Below are positions 54,889 through 63,942 of a stretch of 64,000 bases of DNA, piece by piece. The notes beneath the pieces were generated by a model. That model searched no databases, was not told the origin of the DNA, and saw only the letters and a list, made by a program, of their open reading frames with translations. The stretch is from Paenibacillus sp. JJ-100 (GTDB lineage Bacteria > Bacillota > Bacilli > Paenibacillales > Paenibacillaceae). The stretch lies in contig NZ_CAOJCM010000001.1 in the NCBI RefSeq assembly GCF_948329825.1, positions 868,001-932,000 of the forward strand, written 5' to 3'. The position numbers were made by a program, and so were the translations under genes. How positions within the stretch are numbered: the first letter of the stretch is position 1; every line of letters begins with the position of its first letter.

Positions 54889-56040
54889 ATGGCAACGCAT
54901 GCATATGTTGTCCCACCCGTGAATTTAATGGGTATAGGGTGTTTGCAGGATGCAGCTCCAATGATTAAACAAATGGGTATACGTAAAGCGCTGGTCGTTA
55001 CGGATCAGGCACTGGTTACGTCTGGTGTCGCTGAACGTGTACTGTCTACGCTGCGAAAAGCAGGGGTAGACTATGTCGTATATGATGAGGTACAGCCCAA
55101 TCCAACATGTCAGCAAGTACATGAAGGGTTACAAGAATTCCAGAACCATGGCTGTGACGCCATTATATCGATAGGGGGAGGTTCACCGCAGGATGCCGCA
55201 AAAGCGATTGGGATCGTTGCTGCGAATGGTGGACACATCCGTGAATATGAAGGATTGCATCAATCGAAGACCAAATCGGTCCCGCTTGTCGCTGTGAATA
55301 CAACAGCTGGCACATCAAGCGAGGTGACCATGAACTATGTCATAACAGATGAGGAGCGAAAAGTGAAAATGGTAATGGTCGATCGAAACTGTATGGTAGA
55401 TCTGTCGGTAAATGACCCCGAGCTCATGCTGAGTAAACCTGCGAGCCTGACTGCAGCTACAGGTATGGATGCCTTAACTCATGCAGTTGAAGCGATGGTT
55501 ACACCTGGTGGTTTTACGGTGACCAGTGCGACGGCGGCAGCGGCCGTCAAATTGATCTTTGAATATTTGCCGCGAGCGGTGAAGGATGGAACAGATCTGG
55601 AAGCCAGGGAATATATGACCTATGCATGTTTCCTGGGTGGCATTGCGTTTAATAATGCAGGTCTTGGATATGTTCATGCGATGGCACATCAACTTGGCGG
55701 GGTGTATGACTTGCCACATGGCGTGTGCAATGCGATGCTGCTGCCTTATGTCGAAGAGATGAATGCGAAGCATGTGCCGGACAAATTCCGTCATATCGCC
55801 AAGGCCATCGGTATGGATGTGAAGAAGCACACGGACGAGGAATGTGCGGAATATGTGATCACTTCGATTCGTAATCTCGCCAAAGAAATAGGTATACCTG
55901 AAAAGCTGTCCCAACTGGGCGTAGAGGACCCGGATGTGGAACTGCTTGCAAGCAATGCGATGAAAGATGCGTGTGCACCAGGCAATCCGTATCAGCCATC
56001 CAAGGAAGAGGTCATGGACCTTTTTCGGAAAATTATTTAA
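54889..56040 (+). CDS. Iron-containing (type III) alcohol dehydrogenase
   Basis: A 383-aa NAD-dependent alcohol dehydrogenase. Metal ligands are D194, H198 (GMDALTHAVEA), H263 (GYVHAMAHQ) and H277 (LPHGVCN); the NAD loop is SIGGGSPQDAAKA. It resembles 1,3-propanediol and methanol dehydrogenases of Bacillus in overall sequence, for instance SIGGGS, NTTAGTSSEVT and FNNAGLGYVHA. The natural substrate is unclear: ethanol, propanediol, lactaldehyde or methanol. SD ACAGGAGG. The Fnr-type box upstream suggests a fermentative role. Confidence 0.93.
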   Translation: MATHAYVVPPVNLMGIGCLQDAAPMIKQMGIRKALVVTDQALVTSGVAERVLSTLRKAGVDYVVYDEVQPNPTCQQVHEGLQEFQNHGCDAIISIGGGSPQDAAKAIGIVAANGGHIREYEGLHQSKTKSVPLVAVNTTAGTSSEVTMNYVITDEERKVKMVMVDRNCMVDLSVNDPELMLSKPASLTAATGMDALTHAVEAMVTPGGFTVTSATAAAAVKLIFEYLPRAVKDGTDLEAREYMTYACFLGGIAFNNAGLGYVHAMAHQLGGVYDLPHGVCNAMLLPYVEEMNAKHVPDKFRHIAKAIGMDVKKHTDEECAEYVITSIRNLAKEIGIPEKLSQLGVEDPDVELLASNAMKDACAPGNPYQPSKEEVMDLFRKII

Positions 56041-56258
56041 GACTGGATCAATTTTAAAAGATAAGTGAAGATATTTACTCCGATATAGACTATAAAGAAA
56101 TAAATCATTTTACAAATGAAGTCGTTTGAAGTCGTTGAGATAATCAGCGGCTTTTTTGGCTTGAACAATTGCTGGATCGTAGAGTTGATGAGCGAGTACG
56201 CATGTGTCAAGCAACGTTGTTTTTAATCAAGTGTGCCTGAAGACATCTTCACAAATAA

Positions 56259-56283
56259 GACCTAATGCGTAATAATGTAGGTC
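56259..56283. promoter_or_regulatory. Inverted repeat before recombinase gene
   Basis: GACCTA (56259-56264) and TAGGTC (56278-56283) flank 13 bases, 41 bases before the start codon. GAAGA/TCTTC (56239-56250) is a second small repeat. The gap 56041-56323 also holds a tandem GAAGTCGTT repeat near 56117-56135 and no gene. Confidence 0.4.
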
Positions 56284-56323
56284 GGACTATTGGCAGCATA
56301 TGACATGCACATCAGGAGGCATC

Positions 56324-57262
56324 ATGAAACTCAGCACAATCGATCTAAACCATTTTTTGAGGCAGTATCAAATTTATTTGAGTGTAGAACGTAACTTGTC
56401 CCATAAATCCATCAAAGCTTATTTGTCTGATTTAAATAGACTTGTAACATGGCTTGATTCTCAAGAAATAAACGAAGTAACTAAAGGTAATTTGCGTAAA
56501 TACCTTGAACAACTAACGAGTGAACAGACACTTAAAGACTCTACAATTAAGAGGAAATACATATGCTTTAAAGCATTCTTTAACTATCTTGTGCAGAACG
56601 GAGATATTCAGGAATCACCTATCGATGGTTATGGGAAGAAGTTCAAAACGGCAAAGCGTATTCCAAAAACACTTTCCGTCAATGAGATCGAGAAGTTGTT
56701 GAATGCTCCGCAGGAGCATATGAAACAATTAAACACGATTTTTCGAAAGAGAATAAACCTGCGAAATGCCGCTATTATTGAATTGTTATATGTAATCGGA
56801 ATCCGGATTGGTGAATTGGTTAGTATAGACCTTGAGCATATCGATCTTGAAGAGAGAACGGTGCTTATCTTTGGAAAAGGACGCAAGGAGAGACTGTTGT
56901 ATATTTCGAGTGAAGAGGTTATTCAAAAGATTAAGAGTTGGCTTGAAGCTCGTGAACACTTTAATCCTCAGAGTGATGCTCTTTTTTTAAATAAGTATGG
57001 TCGAAGACTCTCCATATATTCCATTGAGGACATATATTCAAAATTCAGAGACATGTCTAAAGTGACTAAAAATTCAACGCCACATTATCTTCGCCATAGT
57101 TTTGCTACACATCTTTTGAATAACGGTGCAGACCTCCGTTCTGTACAGGAGATTCTTGGACATACCAATGTAAGTACGACACAAATATATACTGAAGTAT
57201 CTGTAGAAAGGAAGAAAGATGTTCTATCGAGATTTAATCCACGAAACAATTTAAAAGTGTAG
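56324..57262 (+). CDS. Tyrosine recombinase (XerC/XerD-like)
   Basis: A 312-aa phage-integrase-family recombinase. The N-terminal SAM-like core-binding domain (YLSVERNLSHKSIKAYLSDLNRL) is followed by a catalytic domain with all residues: R161 (IGIRIGEL), K185 (GKGRK), H254 and R257 (HYLRHSFATHLL), H280 (LGHTNVSTT) and nucleophile Y289 (QIYTE). ATG 56324 follows AGGAGG. The gene is AT-richer than its left neighbours and marks the start of a low-GC island. It ends 14 bases before a repeat that also occurs inverted at 60595-60616, so a local invertase role is likely. Confidence 0.93.
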   Translation: MKLSTIDLNHFLRQYQIYLSVERNLSHKSIKAYLSDLNRLVTWLDSQEINEVTKGNLRKYLEQLTSEQTLKDSTIKRKYICFKAFFNYLVQNGDIQESPIDGYGKKFKTAKRIPKTLSVNEIEKLLNAPQEHMKQLNTIFRKRINLRNAAIIELLYVIGIRIGELVSIDLEHIDLEERTVLIFGKGRKERLLYISSEEVIQKIKSWLEAREHFNPQSDALFLNKYGRRLSIYSIEDIYSKFRDMSKVTKNSTPHYLRHSFATHLLNNGADLRSVQEILGHTNVSTTQIYTEVSVERKKDVLSRFNPRNNLKV

Positions 57263-57265
57263 GGG

Positions 57266-57302
57266 AAAACCTCCAAATAACTATAAATTATTTGGAGGTT
57301 TT
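57266..57302 (+). repeat. Left inverted repeat / crossover site and hairpin
   Basis: A perfect 15-bp stem (57266-57280 with 57288-57302) around CTATAAA. The subsequence 57276-57297 (22 bp) is the exact reverse complement of 60595-60616. Arms AAATAA/TTATTT around a 7-bp asymmetric spacer form a plausible tyrosine-recombinase site. The 3' arm holds the SD (GGAGG) of the next gene and is followed by TTTT, so it may also act as a terminator or SD lock. Confidence 0.85.
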
Positions 57303-57305
57303 GTA

Positions 57306-58286
57306 GTGATTGATTACAATATAGTTCTTATTACAGATGAAAAAAAAGAATATAATTCTGCCAACTTGTCTAGGAAAGATCTTGAAGGAAATAATGCTTC
57401 TTCAACTGAAAGTATAATCGAATCTTTGAATAAAATTTGCAAAAAAGTTATTCATTACACTGATCTAGAAGAATTCACAACTAATATTAAACTACATAGG
57501 GATGATATTATATTTCCTATGAGATTTGGAGAGAATTCTCCCAATTCTAAATGCCTCTTACCGGCTATCTGTGAAGCTAACAACTTAAAATACGTAGGAG
57601 GAGATGTTTTCACACATTCATTGTGCAATGATAAACATCTATCAAAATTGTATGCACAAGAGTTTGAGATATCTGTGCCCAAAGGCTTTTTAGTTCGAAA
57701 TCCTAATGATAAAATTCTTGATTACCTTCCCACTTTAAGTACTCCCCTTGTAATAAAACCAAATTATGGTGGTGGATCGACTGGTATTTCAAATAATAAT
57801 GTGGTCTATTCATATAAAGAGGCAGAAGATTTAATAAATAAACTTTTTGTATTCCATAATATTCCTATTTTGGTTGAAGAGTATGTTGAGGGATACGAAG
57901 TTGAATACTCAATTTTCGGAAACAAAAACAATATCATTCTTTCAGGAGAAGCTCAGCTAGAAATAGATGGTAAAACATTTTTTAATAAAGAAATTTGGGG
58001 CTATGAAACTAAGAAAATTGATGATTCTTCTGTTGATTTTCTGACTAGTAATTTGATACCCATTAATGTAAGAAAAAAAATGATTAAACTATTTCAGTCT
58101 TTCGAGAAAATAGAATTTATGCGCGTTGATGGACGTATTAGGAATGATGAGTTCTATCTTATCGAATTATCTCCAGATTGTTTTTTGGGCAAAGATTGTG
58201 CTTTCTATCATGTTTTTTCCCAAAATAACCTCTCTTTTGAGGAAATGTTCGAGGCACTAATCATAAATGCTGCAAATTTCTGCTAA
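57306..58286 (+). CDS. ATP-grasp protein, D-Ala-D-Ala-ligase-like
   Basis: A 326-aa ATP-grasp enzyme. Recognisable parts: PMRFGENSPNSKCLLPAICEANNLKYVGGD at the substrate domain (57511-57610), VIKPNYGGGSTGISN as the flexible loop, EEYVEGYEVEYSIFG, and FYLIELSPDCF at the metal site, where D-Ala ligases have a ...EINT(M)PG segment. The last difference suggests a substrate other than D-Ala. GTG 57306 with SD GGAGG that lies within the inverted repeat. It converges with the STAND gene, overlapping it by 26 bases. AT-rich codon use. Product and target unknown. Confidence 0.82.
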   Translation: MIDYNIVLITDEKKEYNSANLSRKDLEGNNASSTESIIESLNKICKKVIHYTDLEEFTTNIKLHRDDIIFPMRFGENSPNSKCLLPAICEANNLKYVGGDVFTHSLCNDKHLSKLYAQEFEISVPKGFLVRNPNDKILDYLPTLSTPLVIKPNYGGGSTGISNNNVVYSYKEAEDLINKLFVFHNIPILVEEYVEGYEVEYSIFGNKNNIILSGEAQLEIDGKTFFNKEIWGYETKKIDDSSVDFLTSNLIPINVRKKMIKLFQSFEKIEFMRVDGRIRNDEFYLIELSPDCFLGKDCAFYHVFSQNNLSFEEMFEALIINAANFC

Positions 58287-60561
58287 CTTCAATATTCCAA
58301 TATCCTAAAAAATCAAGACGATATACCGTATTTGGAGTTATATAAGGGTTCAAATTCTCAATTTTAACATTTTGCAATTCACTTATTTTTTTAAAATATA
58401 TAAGATGATGGGAGTGATTTGTCTCCCGATAATAAAAAAATAAGTTTGAATATACAATGTGTAAGAACTCTTCATATTTGTAGTTTTCAAAATCTGATTC
58501 TTCAATCTCTCTGCAAAGTTCTTGAGCAATTGCGTAATCCTCGGTAACTGTGTAGAAAATCATAAGGTTACATTTAACTATTATTTTTTCATAAGAATTG
58601 GAAGTTAGAAGTAATGAATCTTTTAAATACTTTAGAACTGTTTCCGAGAAAGTTCCGGACAGCATCTCTATTACTGCATAATTATTAAATAGCATATTTT
58701 CTTTTATTTGTCCTTCGCTCAGTTTTACTGCCTTTTCAAGATCTTTTTTAGCAGTATCTAGTTCCCCTAGATATGAATGGCACATTGCTATAGATATATA
58801 TATCTGCGCTTGAAGATCTTTTCTATTAAAGGATTCGAAAATCTCTATACATTTTTGATATAAGTTTAAGCTTTCTTTAGAATCAACAAGTTCAGCATAA
58901 TTTCGTAAAAGAAATGCAAATTCCATATATCTACTATAACTTTCTACTGAGAGCATTTTTTGAGCGAAAACCTTAGAATCATGTAAACTTTCTGCCTCCA
59001 TCATAGAAGAAAGTAACATTAGTTCCATTGTTAAGCGACATTGACTTTCAGAAGCTTCATTTTCAATCAATTTCTGAACTTCAAGCTTAGTCTCAGAATC
59101 ATAATTATTCATTAGCTTCAAGCCAACATTGTAAACTCTATGGAGAGGATTAGCAGGATTATAAATGGTTTTTAATGAATCTTCAGCAAATTGTCCTAAT
59201 TCCATTTGATATGAAACTTCAAGCAAAGCTAGTGAAATTTCATTACTAATCTTTATGTTTGGATTTTTTTTATCCAATAGTTTATCACGTAAGTACACTA
59301 ATTTAGATAATATTCTTTGGGGATATTTTTGCTCTAATATCATTTTTTTGATATCGTTCAAAATACCAATAATAGATTCATCATGGAATTTGAGATACAA
59401 CATAAATAACTTTTCAATTGCTACATTTTTATCAGGCATCTCATCTCTTAATTTATTGTAATAGTTTGTCAGGAGCCGATAGGCAGCAGCTAACGTAGGA
59501 TTATGACTCTGTCTTTCCAATTCTAAAATAATTGAATCATGGGAAATTTCAATATTATTTGTTATTAAAGAGATTATGTACTTCTCCTCTAATTTTTTCA
59601 AAGTTTCAGTTACCTTTTGGTGAGTGTAAAGTAAAAATGGATACTGATCACTTGTTAAAAGTTGTACGAGAAGAGTTGAGTCAATACTACCTTCATTGAG
59701 ATAGATAATATTGACGATGTATCTCTCACTGCTATTTAATTTTTCAAGTGAATATTGAATAGGACTATTTCGACTTGGTATGTCTGATGTTAATAGCTTC
59801 ATCCTTTGTAAATTGCCATGTCCGTTATCATATATCTCCCTCACTTTTTCCAAATCAGAAATTAAGGCTGTTGGAGGAATTAATTTTTTTGCTTCGCTGA
59901 AATCCATTTTTTTTATTTCATAACATTCAAAAGAAGTAGTTTTGTCTAAATCTAATTGTTCCATAAATCGAACCACAGAAGTCGAAACATCTTCAAGATC
60001 TTCAATCTCGTTAGTATATTCAAAGATTAATCTTAAATTCGATACTTTCTTAAGGATGTCCGAAAGTATTTCAATTGATTGAGTATCTATGTTTTGTATA
60101 TTCTCAATTGATATCAAGAAAGTTTGTGTATTAAACACGTGAATTAAATAATCTTTCTTTCTAGTAATACTTAGATCTTCAGAAAACTCGTAAAGCTTAT
60201 TCTCATTTTCGATACCAACTTTATTCCTTATAAAATTATAAATGAATAAAGCTATACCTTTAAGATTTTTTAAAGCGTGGCCTTCTGGTGTAGGAATTAT
60301 TTCATTTTTAGCTAATTCCGATATTTCTTTATACAGCCTATTAATATAATATAAATTCTCAATTGTATCTGGTGAACTTCTACTTACTTTTACTCTCAAG
60401 GATAAATGATCTTTAAATTCTTCACTAAATAATTTTTGAACGAGTCCGGTTTTTCCTACACCGCTCGGACTGTGTAACAAAACAATCTTGTTCCAACTTT
60501 TCTTATCTTCCATAATTTCAACTATATCTTTTGTTTCCTGTATTCTATTGTAAAAAGTCAT
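58261..60561 (-). CDS. STAND-type P-loop ATPase with C-terminal helical repeats
   Basis: A 766-aa large ATPase. Walker A is HSPSGVGKT (Lys37, Thr38), and the Walker B-like strand is FLISIENIQNID. A winged-helix-like region follows at about 300-400, then a long helical part with TPR-like pairs (YQKCIEIFESFNRKDLQAQIYISIAMCHSYLGELDTAKKDLEKAVKLSEGQ region, 58720-58870). STAND proteins act as signal-sensing switches and include some phage-defence proteins. ATG 60561 is favoured because GGAGCG precedes it; ATG 60579 and TTG 60600 are alternatives. No effector domain was recognised. Confidence 0.8.
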   Translation of the reverse strand: MTFYNRIQETKDIVEIMEDKKSWNKIVLLHSPSGVGKTGLVQKLFSEEFKDHLSLRVKVSRSSPDTIENLYYINRLYKEISELAKNEIIPTPEGHALKNLKGIALFIYNFIRNKVGIENENKLYEFSEDLSITRKKDYLIHVFNTQTFLISIENIQNIDTQSIEILSDILKKVSNLRLIFEYTNEIEDLEDVSTSVVRFMEQLDLDKTTSFECYEIKKMDFSEAKKLIPPTALISDLEKVREIYDNGHGNLQRMKLLTSDIPSRNSPIQYSLEKLNSSERYIVNIIYLNEGSIDSTLLVQLLTSDQYPFLLYTHQKVTETLKKLEEKYIISLITNNIEISHDSIILELERQSHNPTLAAAYRLLTNYYNKLRDEMPDKNVAIEKLFMLYLKFHDESIIGILNDIKKMILEQKYPQRILSKLVYLRDKLLDKKNPNIKISNEISLALLEVSYQMELGQFAEDSLKTIYNPANPLHRVYNVGLKLMNNYDSETKLEVQKLIENEASESQCRLTMELMLLSSMMEAESLHDSKVFAQKMLSVESYSRYMEFAFLLRNYAELVDSKESLNLYQKCIEIFESFNRKDLQAQIYISIAMCHSYLGELDTAKKDLEKAVKLSEGQIKENMLFNNYAVIEMLSGTFSETVLKYLKDSLLLTSNSYEKIIVKCNLMIFYTVTEDYAIAQELCREIEESDFENYKYEEFLHIVYSNLFFYYRETNHSHHLIYFKKISELQNVKIENLNPYITPNTVYRLDFLGYWNIEVSRNLQHL

Positions 60562-60594
60562 ATATCTCGCTCCAATCATTTTATATAAAGTTAT

Positions 60595-60616
60595 CTCCAA
60601 ATAATTTATAGTTATT
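60595..60616 (-). repeat. Right inverted repeat / crossover site
   Basis: Exact 22-bp inverted copy of 57276-57297. Outside it the right-hand arm decays (TTATTAGTA instead of TTATTTGGA), so only one side of the full palindrome is kept. On the minus strand TTTAGA, 17 bases and TATAAA give a weak promoter whose -10 lies inside the repeat spacer, directed into the STAND gene. Confidence 0.85.
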
Positions 60617-61290
60617 AGTATGTAATTTCTAAATTGATTGCTAAATGAAAATTGAACTTATTTTCATACTCTCCCTTCTCATTCGACACGTTTCTATATA
60701 TTCCTCTAAAAATTTACAAATTGACTGGCTTTTTCTGATTCCTAAGACCTGTTTTGTTAGTTTCATAGGAGAAAAGATTAGGTCTCCAATTTCTTTTCCA
60801 TATTATTACCAAAAGGATTTTAATTCCACTTATCGAATACATTAAAATAACAGCGGCAGTTGCAGGTGCATTCACTATTCTAAATATGGATGCTCTAATT
60901 TTTTTACAAAGCCGCGGTTATCGCAAGATTCCCCGAACGAATTCCTGTTTAATGGGTACTAGATGTTTTTTTAGCCCATCTGTTCGATCGTCTTCAACCC
61001 AAGTAAAGTCATATCTACAAACCAACACGCTCTAAACCATCTGCACTCATCAACATACCGTCAACATTACCCGCACATCAAAAGAACCAAAGCACTTCGA
61101 CATAAGCATGTTCCAAGTTTTGATCAGCAGCAACATTCAGTTATTGCAACGCCAAGACGTCTAGTTACATCTGAATGATGTCTTGTTTCGTTACACATCT
61201 GTACAGCATGCTCCTAATCAAGACAGCCTTGTGTTCACAACAACATATCGATTATGGGCTCTGAAATTGAATTCAGAAGGAATGCACGTG
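60617..61290. other. Gene-poor transition region
   Basis: About 680 bases between the island and glgC. The first ~280 bases are AT-rich like the island. From about 60900 the composition returns to chromosomal. On the minus strand a stop-free stretch (about 60928-61010) encodes ...VEDDRTDGLKKHLVPIKQ... without start or SD, and neighbouring frames give further short open stretches. It may be a decayed gene. No other feature was seen. Confidence 0.4.
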
Positions 61291-61305
61291 GAGGAGGCTG
61301 TAATG

Positions 61306-62469
61306 ATGGCAAAAAAAGAGGTTGTCGCGATGTTGCTCGCCGGAGGGCAGGGCAAAAGGTTGAAAGGGTTGACGAAATCACTGGCAAAACCTGCAGTTTA
61401 TTTTGGGGGAACGTATCGTATTATTGATTTTCCACTAAGTAATTGTTCGAATTCAGGCATCGACACAGTCGGGGTTTTGACGCAGTATGAACCGCTTGTT
61501 CTGCATTCGTACATCGGTATTGGCAGTGATTGGGATCTGGACCGCAAAAATGGTGGGGTCTATGTGCTTCCTCCACATGAACGTGAAGGCGGCAGTAACT
61601 GGTACCGTGGCACAGCGGATGCGATCTACCGTAACATGAATTTCATAGAACAATTCGATCCCGAACATGTGCTGATTCTATCCGGTGATCATATTTATAA
61701 GATGGACTATAGTCAGATGCTTCAGTATCACAAAGAAAAAAGTGCCGACTGCACCATATCTGTGATTGATGTACCTCTAGATGAAGCAAGTCGCTTTGGT
61801 ATCCTGAACACACATGAGGATTACAGCATCTATGAATTTGAGGAAAAACCTTCTCAACCCAAAAGTACACTTGCTTCCATGGGCATCTATCTCTTCAAAT
61901 GGGACGTACTGAAACGCTTCCTGATCCAGGATGAACAACTGTCATCCACCTCCTACGATTTTGGTAAGGACATCATTCCGTTGCTACTCGAACATGAAAA
62001 ATCATTATTTGCCTACCCGTTCCAAGGGTACTGGAAAGACGTTGGAACCATTCGCAGCCTGTGGGAATCCAATATGGATCTGCTGGATGAAGAAACGTCC
62101 CTTAACTTGAATGACCCCAAATGGCGTATTTCCACACGTAACCCTAATCAGCCAGCTCAATATATATCTCCTCTGGCAAAGGTTCGGAACTGCATTATTA
62201 GTGAGGGTAGTATTGTGCATGGAGAGGTGAATCACTCCGTTCTGTTCTATGGAACCGAAGTGGGTGAAAGCAGTGTGGTGATGGATTCTGTCGTAATGCC
62301 GAGGGTTAGAATTGGTCGTCATGTATCTATTCGCAATGCCATTATTTCGGAAGGTCTGGTGATCCCGGATGGTGTTCGAATCGCACCTGCACCGGGGGAT
62401 GAGAGCGATATTTTGCTCGTAGATCAGGACGAACTGGAACGCCAGTTGAAACAGGGGATAACCAATTAA
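61306..62469 (+). CDS. glgC: Glucose-1-phosphate adenylyltransferase, catalytic subunit
   Basis: A 387-aa ADP-glucose pyrophosphorylase that makes ADP-glucose for glycogen. The N-terminal nucleotidyltransferase has [22 protein letters not shown] (pyrophosphorylase motif), [11 protein letters not shown], and GTADAIYRN; the C-terminal left-handed beta-helix follows ([17 protein letters not shown]). ATG 61306 or 61303, both after GAGGAGG; 61306 gives better spacing. glgD follows after 55 bases. Confidence 0.94.
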   Translation: MAKKEVVAMLLAGGQGKRLKGLTKSLAKPAVYFGGTYRIIDFPLSNCSNSGIDTVGVLTQYEPLVLHSYIGIGSDWDLDRKNGGVYVLPPHEREGGSNWYRGTADAIYRNMNFIEQFDPEHVLILSGDHIYKMDYSQMLQYHKEKSADCTISVIDVPLDEASRFGILNTHEDYSIYEFEEKPSQPKSTLASMGIYLFKWDVLKRFLIQDEQLSSTSYDFGKDIIPLLLEHEKSLFAYPFQGYWKDVGTIRSLWESNMDLLDEETSLNLNDPKWRISTRNPNQPAQYISPLAKVRNCIISEGSIVHGEVNHSVLFYGTEVGESSVVMDSVVMPRVRIGRHVSIRNAIISEGLVIPDGVRIAPAPGDESDILLVDQDELERQLKQGITN

Positions 62470-62524
62470 TTCAGTGGTGTCATTGTATGGGTTCACAATA
62501 TGGTCGAATAGGACGGTGCGCGCG

Positions 62525-63628
62525 ATGAAATCATTAATTGGAGTAATTAACCTTGACCATGAACTTGAGGAATTGAAGGAGCTTACGTACTTTCGCTGCG
62601 GCGCGGCAGTGCCTTATGCAGGACGTTATCGTCTGATTGATTTTGTTCTCTCCAATATGATGAATGCGGGGATTGAAAGCATTGGTGTCTTTGTACGGCG
62701 CAAATACCGTTCGCTAATGGATCATCTGGGTGACGGGAAGCCGTGGGATCTGGATCGCAGACATGGCGGCATGTTTATTCTTCCACCAGATTGGAATGAT
62801 CCAACGGATACTTCACAGGGGGACTTACAACATTTTCACAATAACCTCGATTTCTTCCATAGGGGCGCTGGACAATACATCGTGCATGCAGGCAGTCGCC
62901 ATGTGACCAAAGCCGATCTTCAAGATGTTTATCGCCATCACATTCGTACAGGGGCGGACGTAACCCTCGTATGCAAAAGAGTGGACCAGTTACTGCCTGA
63001 GCACGATAGTTGCATCAAAGTCGATCATGACGAAGAAGGCAATGTTGTGGACATTCACCAATGTGCTGACCACACGAATATATATACGGAGATTTTCATA
63101 ATGGAAAAAGAACTGTTCCTCAAACAGGTGCAGCGCTGTATCGAATATGGTGAAACTCATTTCTTCCGTGACGCGATTATGAAAAATCCGAGCAAATTAA
63201 AGATTATGGCTTATGCGTATGAAGGGTATCATGCCGTGATCAACTCTATTGACAGCTACTACCGAAACAGCATGAATCTGCTGAATTCAAAACAGTATGA
63301 GGAGTTGTTCAAAGAAGATCCTGTGCAGACCAAGATCAAATACGAAGCACCCGCCAAATACCTGGAGTCTGCTGATGTCAAACACTCTTTGCTAGCCAAT
63401 GGCTGCATTGTAGCCGGCGAAGTTCAGGATAGCATCCTGTTTCGGGGCGTGCATGTTGCGAAGGGTGCGAAGATTAAGGGTTCGATCATTATGCAGAAGT
63501 GTTACATTGGGGAAGGCACTGTGCTGGAGAATGTCATTCTGGATAAAGATGTGAAGCTAACCGGTGGACAGACGTTAATTGGTGCTCCATCGAATCCGTA
63601 TATTTTGGCAAAGAGTACGATTATTTAA
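62525..63628 (+). CDS. glgD: GlgD, regulatory ADP-glucose pyrophosphorylase subunit
   Basis: A 367-aa GlgC paralogue. The N-terminal GGxGxRL motif of GlgC is replaced by LDHELEELKEL, as usual in GlgD, which is thus non-catalytic alone and boosts GlgC activity. Retained parts: PYAGRYRLIDFVLSNMMNAGI, SMGDGKPWDL-like LGDGKPWDLDRRHGG, and the C-terminal beta-helix. ATG 62525 follows a weak SD AGGACGG. glgA is not seen in the remaining 372 bases. Confidence 0.92.
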   Translation: MKSLIGVINLDHELEELKELTYFRCGAAVPYAGRYRLIDFVLSNMMNAGIESIGVFVRRKYRSLMDHLGDGKPWDLDRRHGGMFILPPDWNDPTDTSQGDLQHFHNNLDFFHRGAGQYIVHAGSRHVTKADLQDVYRHHIRTGADVTLVCKRVDQLLPEHDSCIKVDHDEEGNVVDIHQCADHTNIYTEIFIMEKELFLKQVQRCIEYGETHFFRDAIMKNPSKLKIMAYAYEGYHAVINSIDSYYRNSMNLLNSKQYEELFKEDPVQTKIKYEAPAKYLESADVKHSLLANGCIVAGEVQDSILFRGVHVAKGAKIKGSIIMQKCYIGEGTVLENVILDKDVKLTGGQTLIGAPSNPYILAKSTII

Positions 63629-63668
63629 AATAAAGCTTATCCGATATGTTTTATAACTATATAAAATA

Positions 63669-63942
63669 AAATCCTGCGGTTTTGTTTTCAGGTTGGTGTC
63701 TTAGGAAACGCATGAAGGGCCACTGTCTAAGTTGCTATGTTGATGCAAACGCAAAGGGTACGAAATCAATTCTGAAGAAGCGAAGCGTTCGCCTTTGTCT
63801 CTCCATTTCAACCTTGCAAAAGGTAAATCTGGAAATGGAAGAGACAACAGCGATCGAAAGAATGATTCGTAACCGGAACGGTCACATTGCAGGATGGCCT
63901 GAGTAACTAAAATTAAAAAACCGCCCTAAACCCGCAGGATTT
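63669..63942. repeat. Hairpin-rich intergenic element with inverted ends
   Basis: AAATCCTGCGG (63669-63679) and CCGCAGGATTT (63932-63942) are exact inverted ends. Inside, TTGTCTCTCCATTTC (63795-63809) and GAAATGGAAGAGACAA (63832-63847) pair with one bulged base, and GCGAAGCGTTCGC (63780-63792) is another hairpin. No gene with an SD is seen in 63629-64000. Could be a small non-autonomous or REP-like element. Confidence 0.45.

Noticed and set aside
56324..60616. Interpreting the island as a prophage or ICE
   Set aside because: Only one recombinase and two genes are present, with no phage, relaxase or conjugation genes, and the repeats are inverted, not direct as att sites of an integrated element would be.
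60645..60845. A 66-aa hydrophobic open frame right of the inverted repeat
   Set aside because: No SD before the ATG, and its content is explained by AT-rich sequence; kept as noncoding.
63682..63906. A 74-aa open frame after glgD
   Set aside because: It starts with TTG without SD and runs through hairpin-rich repeat sequence, so translation is unlikely.
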